Of a DNA stretch of 64,000 nucleotides, positions 37,366-45,742 are shown in pieces. Source of the DNA: Perlabentimonas gracilis (GTDB lineage Bacteria; Bacteroidota; Bacteroidia; Bacteroidales; Tenuifilaceae); contig NZ_JAANIG010000027.1 of the NCBI RefSeq assembly GCF_011174675.1, positions 1-64,000 of the forward strand, in the 5' to 3' direction. How positions within the stretch are numbered: position 1 is the first letter of the stretch; every line of letters begins with the position of its first letter. The notes below the pieces were generated by a model that was given only the letters and a program-made list of their open reading frames with translations, had not been told where the DNA came from and made no database searches. Position numbers and translations under genes: made by a program.

Positions 37366-37785
37366 CTATGCTTTAATTTCATCAGCATAAAATTTATGGA
37401 ATCGCTCCTTGATCTGATCCCTGACCCTGCGGAACTCACTCCATATAAACTCATCGGTTCCGGTGGCGTGGCTGGGATCCTCAAAGCCAATGTGCAGGCG
37501 ATGCTTAACCTTTCCAAAGAATGCGGGGCAGGTCTCGTTGGCATCATCGCAAACTGTGATCACGTAGTCCCACTCGTCGTTCAGGTACTCATCAACCATT
37601 TTTGGTGTGTGATGGCTAATGTCGATACCCACCTCGCTCATTACCTTAACCGCCCTGGGGTTTACCTGTGCGGCTGGCTGGGTTCCTGCGGAACGAACAG
37701 TAATTTCATTGTCGAATGATTGTAAAAATCCGTGAGCCATTTGGCTGCGGCAGCTATTGCCGGTGCAGAGAATTAGAATTTTCAT
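37366..37785 (-). CDS. arsC: Arsenate reductase, LMW-PTP type, second copy
   Basis: 139 residues. The P-loop CTGNSCRSQMAHG and the VCDDANETC pair match thioredoxin-coupled ArsC. It closely resembles the arsC at 2761-3204 but lacks the Cys-rich tail. It supplies arsenite to ArsM and Acr3. Confidence 0.92.
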   Translation of the reverse strand: MKILILCTGNSCRSQMAHGFLQSFDNEITVRSAGTQPAAQVNPRAVKVMSEVGIDISHHTPKMVDEYLNDEWDYVITVCDDANETCPAFFGKVKHRLHIGFEDPSHATGTDEFIWSEFRRVRDQIKERFHKFYADEIKA

Positions 37786-37802
37786 GGTTGTAGTTTATTG
37801 TT

Positions 37803-38141
37803 TTAATAATAATTATTTGAGCACGATACGTTTTGCAAATCAATAGTAGAGAAGAACCCATTAAAAAGATTTAAAAATCTTTCAAGTTCGGTTGCGCATA
37901 TGCAATAATTTATCTTTAGCCCATCAATAGTTCCGTTAATAAGCCCCAAGTCTCTCAACTCTTTTAGATGCTGTGATACGGTTGTTCGGCTCAAAGGCAA
38001 ATGCTCAGAGATATCGCCCGAGATACAGGTTTTTGTTTCGGCCAAGTACTTTAGTATAGCTAGCCTTGCTGGGTGCGATATAACCCTTGCAAATTTTGCT
38101 AACTCCTGCAGCTCTTTGTCAAATTTTTCTGATTTATTCAT
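37803..38141 (-). CDS. arsR: ArsR-family repressor of the ars operon
   Basis: 112 residues, winged helix with PLSRTTVSQHLKELRDLG. Cysteines in TKTCISGD and NYCICATE are candidate As(III) ligands, at the same places as in the ArsR at 3243. It heads arsC-arsM-acr3 and should repress its own promoter. Confidence 0.9.
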   Translation of the reverse strand: MNKSEKFDKELQELAKFARVISHPARLAILKYLAETKTCISGDISEHLPLSRTTVSQHLKELRDLGLINGTIDGLKINYCICATELERFLNLFNGFFSTIDLQNVSCSNNYY

Positions 38142-38163
38142 CGTCTTTTAATAACTAATGCCG

Positions 38164-38171
38164 CAAACATA
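38164..38171 (-). promoter_or_regulatory. Promoter -7 box of the ars operon
   Basis: TATGTTTG on the minus strand, in the same GTATGTTTGCG context as the promoter at 3605-3612. The leader would be about 16 nt. Confidence 0.6.
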
Positions 38172-38245
38172 CGACATTCAAGTGTGTAATAAAACTTCTT
38201 TACGTTAAAAAATTATTAAATTGATTGCATTAGTACATTTCTTTA

Positions 38246-38383
38246 TCAGATAGCAGGGTAACCGTTAATTGCCAGAATGTAGGTTTGCTTAAGCCGTTTA
38301 ACCGAGGTGCTAATATTTGTTCCAACAGCGGTAAGTAAAATCAATTTGTGAGTTCCATCATTGCTTGGTTTATATGCCACCAT
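38246..38383 (-). other. Small possible ORF in the gap between arsR and a rhodanese gene
   Basis: A 45-codon reading frame begins at an ATG (38383) and includes THKLILLTAVGTNIS and KRLKQTYIL. No ribosome-binding site or family is recognised. The rest of the 350-bp gap (38142-38493) holds the arsR promoter and nothing else I can name. Confidence 0.2.
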
Positions 38384-38493
38384 ATCTTATAAACGCGCAC
38401 ATTCAATGGGTTTGAGCAGACCAAATATGTTCTCTTCCAAGGCATTGCTTTTGATAATTTAACAACTATCAAAACTCTTGAGTTTAATGCCCA

Positions 38494-38940
38494 TTAATCA
38501 TCTTCCCCAATAAACTTCAGCGCATTGTTCCCTCGCAGGTAGTTAGCAAGTTCAAGCAATCCATCGGAAAGGTACTTAACCTTGTAGCCCTGCGTTTTTA
38601 GGTATACCATGGCTATAATTGCACGGTCGTTGTGAGGGCAGGCGGTAACAATTAGCTTATCCTTGCTGATTTTATGCAGATTCTTAGGTAGTTCTGGTAA
38701 GGGAATGCTTATGGCAAAAGGCATATTCCACGATTTAAACTCCTCCTCAAAGCGAATATCAACCAGTTGAACTTCCCCTTTTTTGATAAGATCTGCCAGT
38801 TGGCTGCTTCTAATTTTCATCTCAATTCGTGCTTCATAATCGAAGTTGAGCAGGTAGTTTTCAATAGTTAGCTTCTGTCCCTTAGACGTAATGGACAAGC
38901 AGAAAAGCGTAAAAAATAGTATTAATGTTTTTAACTTCAT
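38494..38940 (-). CDS. Secreted rhodanese-like protein
   Basis: 148 residues with a signal peptide (LILFFTLFCLSITSKGQ). The rhodanese fold shows as VQLVDIRFEEEF and VTACPHNDRAI, where Cys lies in the active-site loop. It should act in the periplasm. It is 43 bp downstream of the rhodanese-porin fusion gene and is probably co-transcribed with it. Confidence 0.82.
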   Translation of the reverse strand: MKLKTLILFFTLFCLSITSKGQKLTIENYLLNFDYEARIEMKIRSSQLADLIKKGEVQLVDIRFEEEFKSWNMPFAISIPLPELPKNLHKISKDKLIVTACPHNDRAIIAMVYLKTQGYKVKYLSDGLLELANYLRGNNALKFIGEDD

Positions 38941-38983
38941 GGCTAGCGTTGTTTAGGTTGATAAATACCAATTATTTAGAGTT

Positions 38984-40423
38984 TTATAATCTGTACTCAA
39001 ATGAAAGCAGGATATGGTGCTGAAAATCTAAACTCGTATTCTCTGGACTCCATCCCTGATAGTTTATAGAAAGGTTAATGCCTTTTACCGGATTGTAGTG
39101 AATACCCGTGATGTAAGCATTACCGGTGCTGTCGAAGTACCAACCGTTTTGCTCACCGCTAAGTGAATTCGATTGTAAATTATCGTAACGGGCAAAGAGC
39201 TCAACTTTCTCGGCAACCCTTAAACTTCCGTAAATTGAAAACCCAAATAGGTTATGCTCGTTGATATTGAGATGATTCATGCGGTAGTTGTACTCGCCGC
39301 CAAGCCGAAATGCATTCTCGTGCTTATACCCTACGAATGCTGAAAGCAGCTGTTGGTCTGCTGGCTTGGCGGGGTTTTGCGAACTAGTAAAATCGTAAAA
39401 AAGTCGGGTTTGCAAACCTTCGATAGGATTAAAATTAAGCCCTGCCGCAAGTTTTACGTCACCGTATTGATCTTGGTCAAATCGAAAACCTTCACCGTTA
39501 GTTAGCGCCAAATCAAAACCAAACATCTTGTTAATTGTGAAGTAGGCAATAACGCCCAGGTCGGCACTTGGAATCCCGAAGTACTGATCCTGAAAAGTAG
39601 GGGCAAGGTAGCGGTAACCCCAAAATTTTTCCTGAGTGATGTAGTGGTTTTGAAGTATGCTTCCAGCTTGTATTTTTATAACTTCGTTAGGTTTCCACTC
39701 CAGCGAGGCAAACTTTAGGGTCATGGTGTGGTAGCTGCCCTCTTTGGATGAATTACTAACATTTAGCTCATTGCCAATTGGGTCGGTAATCTGAATTTGT
39801 CCTACCGTTGTGGGCCTCCCAGCATCGATAATAATTTTTCCGGCGAACTGCTCGCTATACTGATGTTCGTAGCCAAAATGTGCTCGTCCAAACCAAAATC
39901 CGTATTGCTTTTGTGCATTTTGGGTAGCGTTGTAATCGAAGTTACCAAAAACCTGCACAATGGGTTTACCTTTAGGTACTTTGCTATCTTTTGTTGTGGC
40001 AACGGGGGTTTTGGTTTCAGCTTGATAGCTGTTCCCCAAAACGGGTTCAAAACCATTGGCTTTCCATCCGGTTATCCCATCAACCATTTTCACAATATTG
40101 CCCTTGTACCCAATATCCTTTAGGATTTTCTCCATTTGGTTTATTCTATTGGTTTTGGTGCAGTAAATGTAAAGCGTTTTGTTGTGTTTAAGTTTTGCCA
40201 GCTTATCGCCCGCATCGTTGCTATATGCATCAATATTTACAGCATTAGCAATATGCCCAGCGTTAAACATTTCGGTGCTACGACCATCAACTATCACCGA
40301 GCGGCGCTTGCTGCGTTTCTCAATCATCGGCTTAAACTCGCTTGATGTTACCTCGGTTACGGTTTGCCCCATTGCTATGGATGAGAGCAGGAGAAAAATG
40401 GTAATGTTTAAAGCTACTTTCAT
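38984..40423 (-). CDS. Rhodanese domain fused to an outer-membrane porin barrel
   Basis: 479 residues in one uninterrupted frame. A signal peptide (ITIFLLLSSIAMGQ) is followed by a rhodanese domain at about 22-130 (VIVDGRSTEMFNAGHI, active loop YCTKTNR, DGITGWKANGF). A linker of about 25 residues leads to a beta-barrel of the phosphate-selective-porin type (about 155-479; FGNFDYNATQNAQ, FWFGRAHFGYEHQ) ending in LLSFEYRL. This would put a sulfurtransferase on the periplasmic side of an outer-membrane pore. I know of no described protein with this layout. The neighbours point to sulfur compounds as cargo. Confidence 0.78.
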   Translation of the reverse strand: MKVALNITIFLLLSSIAMGQTVTEVTSSEFKPMIEKRSKRRSVIVDGRSTEMFNAGHIANAVNIDAYSNDAGDKLAKLKHNKTLYIYCTKTNRINQMEKILKDIGYKGNIVKMVDGITGWKANGFEPVLGNSYQAETKTPVATTKDSKVPKGKPIVQVFGNFDYNATQNAQKQYGFWFGRAHFGYEHQYSEQFAGKIIIDAGRPTTVGQIQITDPIGNELNVSNSSKEGSYHTMTLKFASLEWKPNEVIKIQAGSILQNHYITQEKFWGYRYLAPTFQDQYFGIPSADLGVIAYFTINKMFGFDLALTNGEGFRFDQDQYGDVKLAAGLNFNPIEGLQTRLFYDFTSSQNPAKPADQQLLSAFVGYKHENAFRLGGEYNYRMNHLNINEHNLFGFSIYGSLRVAEKVELFARYDNLQSNSLSGEQNGWYFDSTGNAYITGIHYNPVKGINLSINYQGWSPENTSLDFQHHILLSFEYRL

Positions 40424-40561
40424 TTTTTTTGATTTTGAACTATGCGAATTATTGGGGTTTATTTATCCTAAAGTATTCCTTATATAAGCATAAGCTGAGT
40501 TTAGCGTAAAGTAAAAAGATCTTTAAAGAATTCCTACCTATAAACTTGTTTGTAAGATATT

Positions 40562-41342
40562 TTAGTAAAAGATTTTGAAAACCATAATGATGGCAGCAAT
40601 AAAAGAAGTGGAAGCAAAAATGATTTTAAGTTTTTTTGCATTAAACTTCACGGTCATTCGGGTTCCAACAAAAGCACCAATGACACCACTAACAGCAAGA
40701 GGTAACGCTATGGAGGCATCAAAATGGCCAGTGGTAAGATGCCCTAAAAATCCTGCCGAAGCAGTGAACATTACCAATGCGGTTGATGTACCCACGGCAA
40801 TGTGCATTGGCACGCCAATAGCCAAAACCATTAGCGGCACAAGGAACGAACCCCCCCGAAATACCAACCATCCCCGAAATAAATCCGGTGACCAAAACAA
40901 ATGGAATGGTAAGCAGCAGGTTAATCCTGTAGGCGTTTTCGCCTGATTTTAGTGTAATACAAAACCTATTATTCAGGTTCTTCTTCTCTTTAACGGGTTT
41001 AAGCATTAGAAACGATGCGATGGTGATAAAAACCGCAAAGACAATCTTTAGCACTTTCCCATCGAAATTTCCAGAAAAAAAGCCTCCCAGAAAAGCCGAT
41101 AGGATGGTCATTGTTCCTATTAAAGCTATGAGTTTCCAATCGGTTATTCTTCGCTTTGCGAAGAAAAGGGTTGCTGTAAGCGACGAAATAACTAGGATAA
41201 ACTGACCCGTAGTGGCTGATTGGTGCATTCCTATTCCCGAAAGGGCGAGAGCCAGAACGTAGAAGTTTCCACCTCCACGCCCTGTTGTTGTCATTACTGC
41301 AGCAAGCAAAAATATAATAACGGCCAATAACAGAATATCCAT
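40562..41342 (-). pseudogene. TauE/SafE-family sulfite exporter, interrupted by a frameshift
   Basis: The N-terminal frame (41342 to about 40858) covers several membrane segments and ends near GFISGMVGISGG; the C-terminal frame (to 40562) continues SFLVPLMVLAIGVP. They are joined at a run of seven G on the minus strand (40851-40857). Six G would give a single protein of about 260 residues with the normal GISGGSFLVP motif. It may be a sequencing error, a phase-variable tract or a true mutation. It starts 3 bp after the rhodanese gene stop. Confidence 0.75.
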
Positions 41343-41345
41343 TGC

Positions 41346-41735
41346 CTAGCTGTTGATGTGTTTGTAAATTTTACCCGGAAGCAGGTTGGTCATAAGGTTG
41401 CTGTATCCTCCTTCAAGTATTTTCACCTGCTTAAACCCTTTGGCTTTAAGGTATGCAAACGCTATAACGCACCTTACCCCCGAAGAGCAGAATATGCCAA
41501 TAAGCTTATCCTTTGGTATTTCGTTAATCCTTTTAGGAATTTCATTTAAAGGAATTTCAAGCACAGGTATATGTAGCTTTAGATGAAACTTTACTGTTTG
41601 CGTTTCTTCCGATGCGCGCACATCTAAAAAAACTGCTTCTTTTGATTTTAGGAAAGCATCTGGCTCAATTTTATGCTGTGCGGTTGCAAAAAAAATGAAA
41701 TCCATCTCTTCAATTACATTTTCTAACTCATTCAT
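41346..41735 (-). CDS. Cytoplasmic rhodanese-like sulfurtransferase
   Basis: 129 residues, no signal peptide. VFLDVRASEETQ and the active loop FCSSGVRCV (catalytic Cys in CSSGVR) are clear. It lies between an ArsR gene and the TauE/SafE gene, an arrangement resembling sulfide-responsive loci of the BigR type. Confidence 0.85.
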   Translation of the reverse strand: MNELENVIEEMDFIFFATAQHKIEPDAFLKSKEAVFLDVRASEETQTVKFHLKLHIPVLEIPLNEIPKRINEIPKDKLIGIFCSSGVRCVIAFAYLKAKGFKQVKILEGGYSNLMTNLLPGKIYKHINS

Positions 41736-41795
41736 ATTAATTGTCTTTTAACTAAACTTTGGGTTGATATTGATAATTTGGTGTATGTAGAAGTG

Positions 41796-42128
41796 TTACT
41801 TAATAATCTTCATAAAGCACTCTGCTTGACACCCCGAGTGATCACTAGTGCTAATTCTTTGGGCACATTTAAAAAACTCGAACAGGCAGGGAATGTTAAG
41901 CTTGTAGTACACGCTGTTCTTATTCTTTTCGCCCACAACTATTTGGTATCGTTTCATTATATCGAGATGCTTTGACATGGTTGAAATATCAATGCCTACC
42001 ATGTCAGCCAGTTCCGAAACTGTATGTGGCTCCTTGTTGATGACATCAAGTATAAAAAGCCGGGTAGGGTGCGATAGGGCTTTAAAAATGCCTGCTTCCT
42101 TTTGGTAAATATTGGTTATAACCGTCAT
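41796..42128 (-). CDS. ArsR-family regulator, possibly sulfur-responsive
   Basis: 110 residues, winged helix with VSELADMVGIDISTMSKHL. Cysteines lie in the C-terminal part (IPCLFEFFKCAQ and DHSGCQAEC). It precedes a rhodanese and a TauE/SafE gene. In BigR/SqrR-type regulators a Cys pair senses persulfide; here the positions differ, so the ligand is unknown. Confidence 0.82.
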   Translation of the reverse strand: MTVITNIYQKEAGIFKALSHPTRLFILDVINKEPHTVSELADMVGIDISTMSKHLDIMKRYQIVVGEKNKNSVYYKLNIPCLFEFFKCAQRISTSDHSGCQAECFMKIIK

Positions 42129-42164
42129 GTGCACTTAGTTTTTAGTAAAACCTACTTGGTTAAT

Positions 42165-42187
42165 TTGCCAAACAGGCAACAAACATA
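42165..42187 (-). promoter_or_regulatory. Promoter and dyad upstream of the sulfur-linked arsR
   Basis: TATGTTTG (42180-42187 on the minus strand) fits the -7 box. A 5-bp inverted repeat TTGCC-aaaca-GGCAA (42165-42179) sits just downstream of it and is a candidate operator. Confidence 0.5.
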
Positions 42188-42203
42188 GTAAAAATTTTAT
42201 AGA

Positions 42204-42740
42204 TTATGGTTGCGTCATCCTAAAATTTTTATTCCCAATAATCCATTCCATCAGGTATCCGATGATAATAAACACAGCAAGAGTTATGAGCGAGCGTAGG
42301 AGGGAAAACTTTAGCCCAAGAAAACCAATTTCGAAGGTGAGCATTGGGATTTTTATGGTGGAGTAGGCACCTAGGTATATAAACACATTTTTAACCGAGC
42401 AGCCCTTTTTCCAGAGTAAATAGGCAAACGGAAACGTGCCGTATAGCGGTCCAGCCTGAAGCGTGGCCAAAACGATAACCAGCAACGTACCTTTTATTCC
42501 CGACTCGTGGCCAATATGTTTCTCAACCCTGTCGCGAGGAACCCAAACATCGAATAGTCCAATCAGAATAAACATCAAGGGCAGAAATAGCATCATCTCC
42601 ACAAAGAAATCCCAGAAGTTTTTCGACACCTCTTTACCTATGGCAAAATCAAATAGCCACGAAAGTCCAATTAGTAATCCAAAGAGGATTACAAATGAGT
42701 ATTTTAGTATGGGTTTAACTTTAAGTGGCATTTTTAACAT
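42204..42740 (-). CDS. Half-size permease, second part of a split pair
   Basis: 178 residues with about four membrane segments. It starts in a TGATG overlap with the upstream gene, so the two are translationally coupled. Motifs such as FGLLIGLSWLFDFAIG and LATLQAGPLYGTFPFAYLL match half-size members of the DUF318/ArsP-like permease group. Cargo unknown. Confidence 0.72.
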   Translation of the reverse strand: MLKMPLKVKPILKYSFVILFGLLIGLSWLFDFAIGKEVSKNFWDFFVEMMLFLPLMFILIGLFDVWVPRDRVEKHIGHESGIKGTLLVIVLATLQAGPLYGTFPFAYLLWKKGCSVKNVFIYLGAYSTIKIPMLTFEIGFLGLKFSLLRSLITLAVFIIIGYLMEWIIGNKNFRMTQP

Positions 42741-43210
42741 CAATAGAATAATCCGATTATTAATGCACAAATTACGGCTCCAACTAAGCTTAATCCATTT
42801 CGGAGAAGGCTAACCCGCCAGCCAAAGTATTGCTTCTCAATTGGCAGAGTGAAAATTCCAACCATTAGCAGCGTGGTGATAAACATAGCCAAAACGGGGT
42901 ACGAAACACCACTTTTAATTAGCACGCTAGCCAGGGGAAAGGCAATAAATCCGGGAATTAATGATAAAGAGCCAGTGATGCCTGCAATAATGTACCCCTC
43001 AACCCCTGAACTTTCGCCCATCCACAGCACTAATTTATCGTTGGGGACAAGGTATAAGAATATGCTAACCAAAATAAGTACATTGATAAGCGTTGGGAGC
43101 AGTTTAAGGAACATCATCAACCCACGCTTTAACCCATCCAGCGTTTTTTGCCTATTGGCAATTACCGAAATAGATATTGCAACTAGCGAGACGACGATTA
43201 GTAGTTTCAT
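42740..43210 (-). CDS. Half-size permease, first part of a split pair
   Basis: 156 residues from the ATG at 43210; about four membrane segments (LIVVSLVAISISVIA; IIAGITGSLSLIPGFIAF). It resembles half of a DUF318/ArsP-like permease. With the overlapping second gene it likely forms one transporter next to the ArsR/rhodanese genes. Confidence 0.72.
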   Translation of the reverse strand: MKLLIVVSLVAISISVIANRQKTLDGLKRGLMMFLKLLPTLINVLILVSIFLYLVPNDKLVLWMGESSGVEGYIIAGITGSLSLIPGFIAFPLASVLIKSGVSYPVLAMFITTLLMVGIFTLPIEKQYFGWRVSLLRNGLSLVGAVICALIIGLFY

Positions 43211-43368
43211 TCTAAACAAAATGAAGCATTAAACAGAAAACACAAAGGTATAAAACAGATGAATGTTTGTACCCTTGTGCTTTCAAAAATAACAATCGCT
43301 TACTACCACCCGTTTTTCTATGTTTAGGGATAGGGGGGCAATAAGCGATTATTGGACTATATCATTAA

Positions 43369-45396
43369 CTAGTTGATATGACTTTGAATTATTTTTAGGT
43401 TCTTGGTTAAGTTCCCTTCAATATCTGCAAATGCTTTGAACTGGCCTTCAAGTTCAGCTCTGGCCTTATCAACAGCTTCGTACTTGGGCTTAAATTCCTC
43501 AATGACAGCCTCCAACTCAGCAATGCCTGGTATTTGAGGGATTTCTATTCCTAACCCTTTCATGGCGGGCTCTAGGAGTTTCATTGCAGCATTAGCAATG
43601 TAATCGGCTTTGGAGAGGGCGTCCTTAACAGAAAAACCAAATACCTTTTGGCTTAAAACCTTGTCTATCTCCTTAGTAACTTTACCAACTTGGTTTAATG
43701 CAGGCTCAATGGCCTTTATCCCCCCCTCAACGGGTGCAATAACTTTTGATACCTCAATTACCATATTTGCAGCTTTCACCACTTCGTTTGTGGTATTGTT
43801 AAAACCTTTAAATTGAGTTTCGGCTACATTCAGACTTTTGTTTAGTTCCCTTATCGCCGCCTCAATTGCCTTAAGCGCCTCAACATCTTTCACCTTATGA
43901 ATGTTGTTCTCAAGGTCTCTTGCTGTTTTCTGGCCGCTAGTCATGGCGTTGTTTATGCTCTTCATTTTGTCGCTAGTGGAGTTAGAAACACTCTTCATCT
44001 TTGCTGTTGCGTTTTTTGCAGGTGTGATAAATGGTTTCTCGGCTTTATTAAAAGTTGACACACTTTTACTAACAGGAACCTTGGCCATAAAAACTGCCCT
44101 GTCCACACCAGCAGCAACAATTCCTATAACCGGTATTAAACTAATTGGTTTTAGAGCTGCGTTAGCGGTTCCCATAGTTTTGTCAATTTTCTTAAGAGAA
44201 CTTGATATGTACGTAATTTTACCCATTACTTCATCGGCAGAGTTGGCGGCCTTGTTAACCGTATTCACGCTGCCCTGTATTTCATTGTATTCCCTTTGAG
44301 TGCTGGCAACATTTTTCTGAAACACAATAATCTCTTGGCGTATGGTAAGGCTATATATTCTAGCCTCGGTGTCTTTATAGTTGGGAACCCATTTCTGAGC
44401 GTTCTCATACATCTGCTTAACCTCAGCCAAGTTAACGTTAGGCTGTCGCTCGGCAGCTACGGCCTCTTGGTAGTAAGCCTCTGCAATAGTTGGTTTAATC
44501 TCCTCCTGCAGTCTTGCGGCTTCGGTATTGTCTTTGTCCCAGCCAACGGCCCAACCATACAGCTGCTCGGCGCGCAGCAACGAGGGGATATCGCCCTTTG
44601 ATGTGTGTGCCTTTCCATCCTCGGTTAGTAGTTTCGACACTCTTTTTGAAGTATATACATACTCCTCATCGGCTCGTGCAGTATCGTTAAGTAGCGACTT
44701 TGCGTGGAAAAAAGCTTGGGCTGCAGGTATTACCTTCTCCCAGGTGTCGGCATCTTTAAATTTATCTCCATATGCAAATAGCTCGTTCTGGAAGTTTTTT
44801 AACGATTCTTGCCTTTTTTCAGTACCAGATTCGGTGTAGCGGTTGTGCCCTGTTGCAAAAATTGAGTTTGCGTTAGTAACCTCTTCTCTAGTTGTGCTTG
44901 CATGCAGTTTCTGTACAGCAAAATTATAGAAGACTGTATATGCGTATTCTTTTGCTTCTTCCTTATGGCTAGAGTAGTCGATGAATTTGGTTTCCCATTG
45001 CCACTTGTTTTTATGATGCTTTAAAGGCATATCAATTTTGGCGATGTTGCTGTAGATATCAACAAGCGTGCTGTAGATATGCAGTCTTCTTACTGCTTGG
45101 GCAGTATCCTTGGTGTTCTCGTACTGCTTTAGCTCAGCATGAATCTTCTGCATGGTGTTATCGAAGTTCTCGTACAGAAACTCCTTGGAGTTAGTATAGG
45201 CACGATCGGCAAGAACCCCTTGTGTAGCTAGGTATATTGCCTCAATTTCCATGTTGTCGCGGTATAGACTTCTTGCGTCTTGGTAGTATGTTCTCGACGG
45301 GGAACTGAGCTTGTTGTGTGCGCCACAACTTGTAAGCAGCGTAATAGCTATTAAAACTGCTAGGTTTGTTAACTTAATTTTTGTAGAGATTTTCAT
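43369..45396 (-). CDS. Large coiled-coil lipoprotein of unknown function
   Basis: 675 residues with a lipoprotein signal (LIAITLLTSCG). Residues 30-330 are helical and TPR-like (EAIYLATQGV, AEQLYGWAVGWDKDN, KQMYENAQKW). Residues 330-675 are long coiled coils with many Ala, Lys and Ser and one hydrophobic stretch (LIPVIGIVAAGVD, about 415-430). The family is not recognised. It is a lone gene among the permease and ars-like genes. Confidence 0.6.
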   Translation of the reverse strand: MKISTKIKLTNLAVLIAITLLTSCGAHNKLSSPSRTYYQDARSLYRDNMEIEAIYLATQGVLADRAYTNSKEFLYENFDNTMQKIHAELKQYENTKDTAQAVRRLHIYSTLVDIYSNIAKIDMPLKHHKNKWQWETKFIDYSSHKEEAKEYAYTVFYNFAVQKLHASTTREEVTNANSIFATGHNRYTESGTEKRQESLKNFQNELFAYGDKFKDADTWEKVIPAAQAFFHAKSLLNDTARADEEYVYTSKRVSKLLTEDGKAHTSKGDIPSLLRAEQLYGWAVGWDKDNTEAARLQEEIKPTIAEAYYQEAVAAERQPNVNLAEVKQMYENAQKWVPNYKDTEARIYSLTIRQEIIVFQKNVASTQREYNEIQGSVNTVNKAANSADEVMGKITYISSSLKKIDKTMGTANAALKPISLIPVIGIVAAGVDRAVFMAKVPVSKSVSTFNKAEKPFITPAKNATAKMKSVSNSTSDKMKSINNAMTSGQKTARDLENNIHKVKDVEALKAIEAAIRELNKSLNVAETQFKGFNNTTNEVVKAANMVIEVSKVIAPVEGGIKAIEPALNQVGKVTKEIDKVLSQKVFGFSVKDALSKADYIANAAMKLLEPAMKGLGIEIPQIPGIAELEAVIEEFKPKYEAVDKARAELEGQFKAFADIEGNLTKNLKIIQSHIN

Positions 45397-45674
45397 AGTT
45401 TAATTATGTTTAGATGGTTTAATATTCTTTTGTTTAAATCTAGGTTGCACCTAAGGCACCAGTTTGAAATTTTTTTCTGACAACCTGGATGAGAATAAAT
45501 ACTTGTAAATGTTTTCTAGGATTCCTTGAACGTTTAGGTTTGTTTTCTACATAAGGGTTTTGGTCGTTTCGGAGTAGTAAAACATTCTATGCCGTATGTA
45601 TGTGGCTAGCTATAAAGTCAATCTAGATAGATTTGTTTGCCAATTTTTTTAGTTCATTAGCACCTAAAGGAAAG

Positions 45675-45702
45675 AGGCCCTTAGATTAAAATCTAAGAGC
45701 CC
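45675..45702. terminator. Hairpin downstream of the YraQ-like permease
   Basis: GGCCCTTAGATT pairs with AATCTAAGAGCC apart from one mismatch. It lies 40-70 bp past the permease stop, in a 346-bp gap (45397-45742) that holds no gene, and probably ends that operon. Confidence 0.55.
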
Positions 45703-45742
45703 CTTCTGTAATGTTATTATTTCCTTGTTGGCTCTACATATC

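Noticed and set aside
38246-38383. 45-codon ORF as a confident gene
   Set aside because: No ribosome site, no homologue known; listed only as a weak possibility.
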